From Dietzia timorensis (GTDB taxonomy: Bacteria; Actinomycetota; Actinomycetes; Mycobacteriales; Mycobacteriaceae): a stretch of DNA of 46,912 nucleotides. The stretch spans positions 1 through 46,912 of the forward strand of contig NZ_DYXM01000106.1 of the NCBI RefSeq assembly GCF_020742175.1, written 5' to 3'. How positions within the stretch are numbered: position 1 is the first letter of the stretch; the number at the start of each line of letters is the position of its first letter. The position numbers and the translations under genes are program-made. The notes under the pieces are model-generated. The model did not search any database, had not been told where the DNA came from, and saw only the letters and a list, made by a program, of their open reading frames with translations. This document shows, in pieces, positions 40,881 through 46,912 of the stretch.

Positions 40881-42400
40881 TAGCTGCGAGGGGTGTAGGC
40901 GCGGGGCCCCGCCGCGGTGGACATCATCCGGGTGCGGCTGGATCCGATGATGAGTAGCGTGCGCATGTCGACGGTGTCCGGGTCGAATTCGCACGCGCGA
41001 AACACCTCGACACGCTCGCCGGGGCCGCCGATGTCACGCCCCTGCACCATCACCCGGTCTTCACCACCGATCTCACGGACGAGCGCGGAGAGTCGGCGCA
41101 CCTGTTCGCGCCTGCTCTTCGAGGCCGGGTTGTAGATGGCGATGGCCAGGTCGGCCTCCAGTAGAGAGCGCAGGCGCCGTTCGATCACGTCCCAGCCTTT
41201 GAGCCGGTCCGAAAGCGATACGAGAGCGAGATCGTGCCCGAGGGGCGCTCCGGCCTTCGCCGCTACAGCCGTAGCGGCTGTCACCCCGGGCAGGACCTCG
41301 ATCTCTACATCTGCATAGTGCCCGGTTTCTGCGGCCTCGAACACAGCCGTGGCCATGGCGAAGATGCCCGGATCGCCACCGGAGACCACCACCACGTTCC
41401 GGCCGGTGCGTGCGAGGTCGAGGGCGAACGTAGCTCGTTCCACCTCGACCCGATTGTCCGAGGAATGGATGCGCAGGCCCGGGCGCGCGGGCACCCGTGC
41501 GGTGTATGTGGCATACCCGACGACGTCGGTGGCGGCGGCCAGGCTGGCCTCGGTCTCCGGCGTCATCCAGTAATCGGGTCCGGGACCGGTGCCGACGACG
41601 GTGACGCGCGGAACGACCGCGGCGTCCGCGGTCGCGTCGCCCGGATCGACCGAAGAATGGCCGCGGTTTCGGGTATCGGTAGGGCTGGGGATGACGGCGG
41701 CGGAGAAATACGGAACCTCGTCCGGGGACACCTCCGCGAGCGCCGCCACGCGCTGCTCCGGTGTCGTGGCGCGTTCGACGTACCGCGCCTCGTCCAACCT
41801 CCCGGACGCGGCGAGCGCGTTGCGAACCTTTCCGAAAGTGCGGCCGAGTTTCATGATGACGGCGGAGTCCGTATCCGCCAGGCGCCGAGTCAACTCGTGC
41901 TCGGGAAGGGTTCCCGGCAGCACCGTGAGGACCTCTTCGTGTTCGGTCAGCGGGCGCCCTGCTGCGGTCGACACCGCGGAAACCGACGTGATCCCCGGGA
42001 TAATCTCGCACGGGTACCGCTGTTCGAGGCGCGTGTACATGTGCATGAACGAGCTATAGAAGAGCGGGTCACCGGCGGCGAGCAGGGCGATGGACCGCCC
42101 GGCGTCGAGGTGCGCGGCCAGTCGCGCGGATGCCTCTTCGTAGAACTCCTCGATCGCGGCAGCGTAACCGCCCTCGTGGTCGGTCTCTTCGACGGTGAGG
42201 GGATATTTGAGGAGCTCCTCGATGTGCCCTGGTCGCAAGTGTGCCTCGGCGGTGCGGCGGGCGATCGATCTGCCGTGTCGGGCGGCGTGGAAGGCGACGA
42301 CGTCGGCGGATTCGATGATGCGTGCGGCCTTGATGGTGATGAGGTCCGGATCACCGGGGCCGATACCTACGCCGTAGAGAGTTCCGGGCGCGGCGCTCAT
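40877..42400 (-). CDS. cobIJ: Precorrin-2 C20-methyltransferase / precorrin-3B C17-methyltransferase CobIJ
   Basis: A 507-residue fusion of two tetrapyrrole methylases, the length of the M. tuberculosis CobIJ. CobI is about 1-240 (LYGVGIGPGDPDLITIKAA, LLAAGDPLFYSS, EIIPGITSVSAVS), adding the C20 methyl of precorrin-2. CobJ is about 265-507 (VTVVGTGPGPDYWMTPETEA, VVVSGGDPGIFAMA, VLPGVTAATAVAAKAGAPLG), doing C17 methylation and ring contraction. A short linker of about 25 residues joins them. ATG 42400 overlaps the cobH stop (ATGA). The gene is the end of the cobG-cobH-cobIJ operon. Confidence 0.95.
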   Translation of the reverse strand: MSAAPGTLYGVGIGPGDPDLITIKAARIIESADVVAFHAARHGRSIARRTAEAHLRPGHIEELLKYPLTVEETDHEGGYAAAIEEFYEEASARLAAHLDAGRSIALLAAGDPLFYSSFMHMYTRLEQRYPCEIIPGITSVSAVSTAAGRPLTEHEEVLTVLPGTLPEHELTRRLADTDSAVIMKLGRTFGKVRNALAASGRLDEARYVERATTPEQRVAALAEVSPDEVPYFSAAVIPSPTDTRNRGHSSVDPGDATADAAVVPRVTVVGTGPGPDYWMTPETEASLAAATDVVGYATYTARVPARPGLRIHSSDNRVEVERATFALDLARTGRNVVVVSGGDPGIFAMATAVFEAAETGHYADVEIEVLPGVTAATAVAAKAGAPLGHDLALVSLSDRLKGWDVIERRLRSLLEADLAIAIYNPASKSRREQVRRLSALVREIGGEDRVMVQGRDIGGPGERVEVFRACEFDPDTVDMRTLLIIGSSRTRMMSTAAGPRAYTPRSY

Positions 42401-43065
42401 TCGACCACGCTCGCAAGGGCGTTGACGGCGGCGGCCGTGATGGCGGAACCGCCCCTCCGGCCGCGGACTGTGATGAATGGGACTCCGAGCTCGGCGGCGT
42501 CGTGGGCGAGGGCCTCCTTGGACTCGGCGGCACCGATGAACCCGACCGGGCAACCGACGATCGCGGCCGGGACCGGGGCGCCCTGTCGCAGCATTTCGAG
42601 GAGATGGAACAGCGCGGTCGGCGCATTCCCGATTGCGACGACCGAGCCGCCAAGCCGAGGCACCCACGCCTCGAGTGCGGCGGCAGATCTCGTAGTGCCG
42701 ATATCTGCGGCCAGCGCGGGGACGTTTTCGTCTCGCAGGTGGCACAGCACGTCGTTGTCGGCGGGAAGCCTCTTCCTCGTGACCCCGGAGGCGACCATGT
42801 GGGCGTCGGCGAAGATGGGGGCGCCTGAGACGAGGGCTGCTCGCGCGCTGCTCACCACGTCGTCGGAGTACTCTACGTCGCCGGCGAGGTCGGTTTGACC
42901 GGCAGCGTGGATCATGCGCACCACGACGCGGGATACGTCGTCCGGGAAGCGCTCGAGACCGGCCTCGGCCCGAATGGTTGCGAACGACGCGTCGTAGATC
43001 GCCTGGCCGTCCCGTTCGTAGTTGTAATGGAAAGCGTGGCGCTCTCCGTGTCCCGCGTCGGTCAC
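42397..43065 (-). CDS. cobH: Precorrin-8X methylmutase CobH
   Basis: A 222-residue enzyme that moves the C11 methyl of precorrin-8X to C12, making hydrogenobyrinic acid. Visible: AIYDASFATIRAEAGLERF, RVVVRMIHAAGQTDLA (the conserved His), VASGVTRKRLPADND, SVVAIGNAPTALFHLLEML, AIVGCPVGFIGAAESKEAL and a final VRGRRGGSAITAAAVNAL. The GTG start at 43065 overlaps the cobG stop (GTGA) and has AAGGA 7 bases upstream. Similar length to the M. tuberculosis enzyme (about 208) plus a short N-terminal extension. Confidence 0.94.
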   Translation of the reverse strand: MTDAGHGERHAFHYNYERDGQAIYDASFATIRAEAGLERFPDDVSRVVVRMIHAAGQTDLAGDVEYSDDVVSSARAALVSGAPIFADAHMVASGVTRKRLPADNDVLCHLRDENVPALAADIGTTRSAAALEAWVPRLGGSVVAIGNAPTALFHLLEMLRQGAPVPAAIVGCPVGFIGAAESKEALAHDAAELGVPFITVRGRRGGSAITAAAVNALASVVE

Positions 43066-44261
43066 TTCTCGTCCTTCGGTGAAGCGTGTGTGACGTAGCC
43101 GTCCGGTCCGGCTTCGTACAAGGTGGATTCGTGGTCCCAACCGCAGGCGCGATCGCAGCCGACCCAGTGTTGGGCTAAGGGGTCCAACCGGAGGTCATTT
43201 GCTGCGGCACGGATGTCGCCGTGCACGTCGGCGTGGGATTTGCTGCAGCCCGACGATCCGATGCAGGCGGTTGCATGGACCCACGGGGAATTGGCATCGA
43301 AGATCAGGCCCATCGGGGCGAGCACGCGCACGACCTGTTCCGCCTGTCCCTCGCTGAGCCCGTGGATGCCGAGTACGCGGTCGGGGGAGATCGTGGTGTC
43401 GGTGTCGATTGCGCCAAGGAATTCGGCTAGGCGGTGGTCGATGATCGCCAGCTCGGTGACGGCGAGAAGGGAGACCGATCCGTCGGGGGAATCGATCCAG
43501 CCCACCGGCGGATGGGGCTCGGGGAGCGGATGTTCGTCGCCAGCATTTTCGCCTGCGCCTGCGACGTCGGCGGGGACCTCCACAGTGCGCTCGTGCAACC
43601 GCGCCGCCGCCAGAACGCTGCGGTGCTGGTCGGTTCCCGGCGCGAGCCGCCAGCCGTGTTCGGGGATTGAGACGAAGTGTTCGGCGAGATCGGCGAGAAT
43701 CTCGGCGATCGAGTCGACACCGCAGTACACGCCGGCCGTATCGCCGGCGACGAGCAGTTCCAGCGAGCCGGTGCGGTGCCAGCGCGCGCCGAGATCGGGA
43801 CGGCGTCGCGCGATATCTCCTGCGCCGTCATCCAGCCCGAAAAGGAATCTCCCCGAGAGACCGGAAAGCGAGGACCGGGAGAGGAGCTCGACCTCCAGCC
43901 GGGGGACGAGGCTTCCGATGGGGCCGTGCCCCGCGAGGCGACCGGCGAGGGGTGAGGCGAGGATGTTGCGTGCGCGGTCGTGGGTGGCGCTGGGGGCGAG
44001 TCCTGCCTGGGACAGGAGATCGAGCAGTTCTTGCTGATCTGCCTCAACGAGCCCGCGGATCTGCACGTTGCCGCGGGAGGTGACGTGCAGGTTGCCGTCG
44101 CCGAGTCGGGCCGCCGCGGCCAGCGCCTGCCAGGCCATTGGGGACATGCGCCCGCCGGGTACCCGGATGCGGGCGAGGAGTCCGTCTGCGGCCTCGTGAA
44201 GACGCATGACGCCGGGGCAGCGGTCGTCGCGGGTCGCAGAGGTGTCCGATGGGCAAGTCAC
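43062..44261 (-). CDS. cobG: Precorrin-3B synthase CobG
   Basis: A 399-residue member of the nitrite/sulfite reductase fold. It hydroxylates precorrin-2-derived intermediates at C20 with oxygen, the step that defines the aerobic pathway. Domains: N-terminal half with GNLHVTSRGNVQIRGL, and a C-terminal half with the 4Fe-4S ligands CIGSSGC (C-x5-C) and GCDRACGW (C-x3-C). GTG 44261 is the start of the operon; TAACCT ends 6 bases upstream with no ribosome binding site. A cobF gene, also needed by the aerobic route, is not in the window. Divergent from cobN. Confidence 0.92.
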   Translation of the reverse strand: MTCPSDTSATRDDRCPGVMRLHEAADGLLARIRVPGGRMSPMAWQALAAAARLGDGNLHVTSRGNVQIRGLVEADQQELLDLLSQAGLAPSATHDRARNILASPLAGRLAGHGPIGSLVPRLEVELLSRSSLSGLSGRFLFGLDDGAGDIARRRPDLGARWHRTGSLELLVAGDTAGVYCGVDSIAEILADLAEHFVSIPEHGWRLAPGTDQHRSVLAAARLHERTVEVPADVAGAGENAGDEHPLPEPHPPVGWIDSPDGSVSLLAVTELAIIDHRLAEFLGAIDTDTTISPDRVLGIHGLSEGQAEQVVRVLAPMGLIFDANSPWVHATACIGSSGCSKSHADVHGDIRAAANDLRLDPLAQHWVGCDRACGWDHESTLYEAGPDGYVTHASPKDEK

Positions 44262-44267
44262 CCATCC

Positions 44268-44273
44268 AGGTTA
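44268..44273 (-). promoter_or_regulatory. -10 element TAACCT, leaderless start of cobG-cobH-cobIJ
   Basis: On the minus strand TAACCT ends 6 bases before the GTG at 44261. The riboswitch that precedes cobN is transcribed the other way, so this operon has no riboswitch of its own in view. Confidence 0.5.
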
Positions 44274-44287
44274 AGCGGCGTGCAGGC

Positions 44288-44293
44288 TAGGCT
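44288..44293 (+). promoter_or_regulatory. -10 element TAGGCT for cobN
   Basis: TAGGCT would start transcription near 44300, right at the 5' edge of the riboswitch. No clear -35 is visible; that area overlaps the start of cobG. Confidence 0.4.
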
Positions 44294-44300
44294 GTCCACT

Positions 44301-44422
44301 AGCCCGCCGATCGGGAAGCCGGTGAGAATCCGGCGCGGTCGCGCCACCGTGAGTTCGGCCCGGAAACGGGTCGATCGAGTCGGACCTCGATGTGCGGGAG
44401 GAGTTCGCACGCGCGGCGGGCT
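44301..44422 (+). ncRNA. Cobalamin riboswitch upstream of cobN
   Basis: The core matches the adenosylcobalamin riboswitch: GGGAAGCCGGTGAGAATCC, then a G+C-rich stem and the B12-box-like CGCCACCGTGAG. Outer helix P1 is perfect over 9 pairs: AGCCCGCCG (44301-44309) with CGGCGGGCT (44414-44422). The cobN ribosome binding site (GGAAGG 44459-44464) lies 37 bases after P1. Binding of cobalamin should lower cobN expression, probably by hiding the ribosome binding site or through Rho, since no intrinsic terminator is seen. Confidence 0.9.
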
Positions 44423-44469
44423 CCGGATGTTTGCTTCGCGGGACGCGTACCCACCCACGGAAGGTCACG

Positions 44470-46912
44470 ATGACGATTTTGTTGCTGTCCACCTCGGACA
44501 CCGATCTGCTCTCCGCACACGCCTCGGGCGCCGATTACCGGGTGGCGAACCCGGCCCGGAACAGCGCCGAGCGCAACGCCGAGCTCGCCGCCGACTGTTC
44601 CGTGGTGGTGCTGCGTTATCTCGGCAGCAGACAGTCGATCGAGGAGCACACCGAGGCCATCAAGGCCACGGGCGTACAGCTCGTCGTGGTCTCCGGTGAG
44701 CAGGCGCACGATGCGGACCTGATGAGCGTGTCGACCGTGCCGGCGGGTGTCGCGAGGGAAACCCATGACTACCTCGCCCACGGCGGGCCGGGGAATCTCG
44801 AGAATCTATATGCATTCCTGTCCGACACGATCGCATTGTCAGGCGACACGTTCGAGCCGCCGAAGGAGATGCCGGCGTGGGGCTACCTCGAGGGGGAGTG
44901 GGTTCCCGCTGCCTCGGGCCTGGCCTCGGTGATCGCGCCGAACGCCGCTGCGCCGCGCATCGCTGTCGTGTACTACCGCGCGCAGCATCTGGCAGGTAAC
45001 ACCGCGTACGTCTCCTCGCTGTGCGACGCCATCGCAGCTGCCGGTGGCCGGCCCGTGCCGATCTATGCCGCTTCGCTGCGGCAGCCCGCCGAGGGGCTCC
45101 TGGATGTTCTCGGAGGTGTAGACGCTGCGATTGTGACGGTGTTGGCCGCGGGCGGCGCCACGCCGGCGCTCGCCGGTGCCGGGGAGTCGGATGATTCGTG
45201 GAACGTGGAGCATCTCGCCGCGCTCGATATCCCGATCCTGCAGGGGTTGTGCCTGACCAATAGTCGCGCCCAGTGGGCGGACTCCGACGACGGGCTGTCC
45301 CCGCTCGATGTGGCCACCCAGGTGGCCGTGCCGGAGTTCGACGGTCGCGTTATCACCGTTCCCTTCTCGTTCAAGGAATACGACGACGAGGGCTTGGCAC
45401 GCTACGTGCCGGACTCCGAACGCGCAGCGAGGCTTGCGGGGCTTGCCACCCGGCACGGTTTGCTCGGCAAGATCGACGCGCCGGACAAGCGGGTCGTGGT
45501 CATGTTGTCGGCCTATCCCACCAAGCACGCCCGCATCGGCAACGCGGTCGGCCTGGACACCGGGGCGTCGGTCGTCGAGCTGCTACGCGCTATGAGAGAG
45601 ACCGGATACGATCTCGGCTCGGAACCGGTTCCCGGTCTGGACACCGAGCACTCGGACGATCTCATCCACGCAATCATCGCCGCCGGCGGGCAGGATCCCG
45701 ACTGGCTTACTGAGGCGCAGATGGAGGCGAGCCCGCACCGCATCCCCGCCGATACCTACCGGCGCTGGTTCTCCACCCTCCCGGACATGCTGCGCACCGA
45801 GGTCGTCGACGCGTGGGGCGAGGCGCCGGGTGAGCTCTACGTCCACGACGACACCATCTATCTCGCGGCACTGGAGTTCGGAAACGTCCTCGTAATGGTC
45901 CAGCCCCCGCGCGGATTCGGCGAGAATCCGGTCGCGATCTACCACGATCCGGACCTCGCGCCCAGCCACCACTACCTTGCTGCGTACCGGTGGCTTCGCG
46001 AGCCCGCATCGAATGGCGGCTTCGGGGCGCACGTCGTGTGTCACGTCGGCAAGCACGGCAACATGGAATGGTTGCCGGGCAAGAACGTCGGGCTTTCCGC
46101 GGACTGCGGCCCGGACGCCGCGATCGGGGATCTGCCGCTCATCTATCCGTTCCTCGTCAACGATCCCGGAGAGGGCTCGCAGGCCAAGCGCCGAGCCCAC
46201 GCTGTGCTCGTCGATCACCTCATTCCTCCGATGGCGCGCGCCGAATCCTATGGCGACATCAACCGTCTGGAGCAGCTACTCGACGAGCACGCCACCGTTG
46301 CCGCGATGGACCCGGCGAAACTGCCGGCGTTGCGCCAGCAGATCTGGACGCTGATCACCGCCGCGCGGATGGACCGCGAGCTCGGCTGGGAGCAGCGCCC
46401 GGACGAAGAGGTCTTCGACGACATGCTCATGCACGTCGACGGTTGGCTGTGCGAGATCAAGGACGTGCAGATCCGCGACGGTCTCCACACCCTCGGCCGC
46501 GCGCCGGAGGGGCGGGAGCTCGTCGAGCTCGTCACCGCAATGCTGCGGGCCCGGCGGATGTGGGGAGGGGACCGATCCTCCGATGGCCTCCGCGAGGCGC
46601 TCGGCCTGACCGAGGACGGCTCGGAAACCCGCGTGCGCACCGACGAGATCGAGGCGCTCGCCTCGTCCCTCGTGGCTGGGCTGGCCGAAAAGGGTTGGGA
46701 GCCCGCCGGGGTCGAGGAGGTCCTTGATGCCGCGACGCTCCCGGATACCGCCGACCGTGAGGCTCTGGCCGATCTACTCGACTTCACCTGCCGCGAGATC
46801 GTTCCGCGCCTGGCCGCGACCGCGGAGGAAATCCCTCGCATCCTGCACGCCCTGAACGGCGGATTCATCCCGGCCGGCCCCTCGGGTTCGCCTCTGCGCG
46901 GCCTTATCAACG
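44470..46912 (+). CDS. cobN: Cobaltochelatase subunit CobN (partial, 3' end outside the window)
   Basis: The frame from ATG 44470 is open to the last base and gives 814 residues of a protein that is normally about 1200. CobN is the large subunit of the ATP-dependent aerobic chelatase that inserts cobalt into hydrogenobyrinic acid a,c-diamide. Visible: an N-terminal region with HDYLAHGGPGNLENLYAFL, HVVCHVGKHGNMEWLPGKN, and IPAGPSGSPLRGLIN at the cut end. GGAAGG precedes the start by 5 bases. It is preceded by a cobalamin riboswitch and is divergent from cobG. Confidence 0.95.
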   Translation, partial: MTILLLSTSDTDLLSAHASGADYRVANPARNSAERNAELAADCSVVVLRYLGSRQSIEEHTEAIKATGVQLVVVSGEQAHDADLMSVSTVPAGVARETHDYLAHGGPGNLENLYAFLSDTIALSGDTFEPPKEMPAWGYLEGEWVPAASGLASVIAPNAAAPRIAVVYYRAQHLAGNTAYVSSLCDAIAAAGGRPVPIYAASLRQPAEGLLDVLGGVDAAIVTVLAAGGATPALAGAGESDDSWNVEHLAALDIPILQGLCLTNSRAQWADSDDGLSPLDVATQVAVPEFDGRVITVPFSFKEYDDEGLARYVPDSERAARLAGLATRHGLLGKIDAPDKRVVVMLSAYPTKHARIGNAVGLDTGASVVELLRAMRETGYDLGSEPVPGLDTEHSDDLIHAIIAAGGQDPDWLTEAQMEASPHRIPADTYRRWFSTLPDMLRTEVVDAWGEAPGELYVHDDTIYLAALEFGNVLVMVQPPRGFGENPVAIYHDPDLAPSHHYLAAYRWLREPASNGGFGAHVVCHVGKHGNMEWLPGKNVGLSADCGPDAAIGDLPLIYPFLVNDPGEGSQAKRRAHAVLVDHLIPPMARAESYGDINRLEQLLDEHATVAAMDPAKLPALRQQIWTLITAARMDRELGWEQRPDEEVFDDMLMHVDGWLCEIKDVQIRDGLHTLGRAPEGRELVELVTAMLRARRMWGGDRSSDGLREALGLTEDGSETRVRTDEIEALASSLVAGLAEKGWEPAGVEEVLDAATLPDTADREALADLLDFTCREIVPRLAATAEEIPRILHALNGGFIPAGPSGSPLRGLIN

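Noticed and set aside
41234..42898. 554-residue open frame opposite cobIJ and cobH
   Set aside because: Overlaps two clear cob genes on the other strand and has no recognisable domain.

Overview
This is a high-G+C actinobacterial chromosome segment, almost certainly from the Mycobacteriales. Mycothiol synthesis (MshC), the Pup-modification genes, an IniA/IniC-like dynamin pair, a DprE2-like reductase and an actinobacterial late cobalamin set all point there. From memory, the gene order follows the Mycobacterium tuberculosis stretch around Rv2139-Rv2062 (pyrD, lppL, uppP, phosphomutase, DUF3090, SCO1664-like, mshC, PAC2, metH, hisE/hisG, recB-like, trmI, mpa, dop, pup, pafA, pafB, pafC, tatA, tatC, helY, exonuclease, pepE, FDOR, SDR, cobL, cobM/K, cobIJ, cobH, cobG, cobN). 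The proteasome core genes prcB and prcA are missing between pup and pafA. That, with a Mpa/ARC ATPase lacking the proteasome-docking tail, fits Corynebacterium or a close proteasome-less relative. The species cannot be named from this window.

Layout. 1-7 kb: start of pyrD, a propeller lipoprotein, uppP, a phosphomutase, DUF3090, an SCO1664-family protein, mshC and a PAC2 protein. 7-15 kb: B12-dependent metH, a TetR regulator and a two-gene dynamin-like operon on the minus strand. 15-18.7 kb: HAD phosphatase, hisE, hisG, a RecB-type nuclease and trmI. 18.7-25.7 kb: the pupylation cluster arc-dop-pup-pafA-pafB-pafC. 25.7-30.4 kb: tatA, tatC and a HelY-type helicase. 30.4-35.8 kb: small enzymes in divergent and convergent pairs. 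35.9-46.9 kb: cobalamin genes in three arms: SDR-cobL-cobM/K (plus), cobG-cobH-cobIJ (minus), and cobN (plus, cut by the window end) behind a cobalamin riboswitch. metH is the one clear cobalamin user here.

Expression style. The region is very compact: no gene-free stretch exceeds about 245 bases. At twelve genes a TANNNT -10 hexamer lies 6-8 bases before the start codon, which suggests leaderless mRNAs. Four convergent gene pairs interlock their stop codons in the tetranucleotide TTAG. Operons use ATGA or GTGA overlaps. I saw no tRNA, rRNA, insertion sequence, prophage or CRISPR array.

Most notable items: the proteasome-less Pup system with an ARC that carries an insertion and lacks the docking tail; a CobM-CobK fusion with a long acidic linker; a glutamine-rich, tandemly repeated TatA tail (with a long TatC tail beside it); the dynamin pair preceded by a PafBC-like sequence; and an uncharacterised gene inside the cob cluster.
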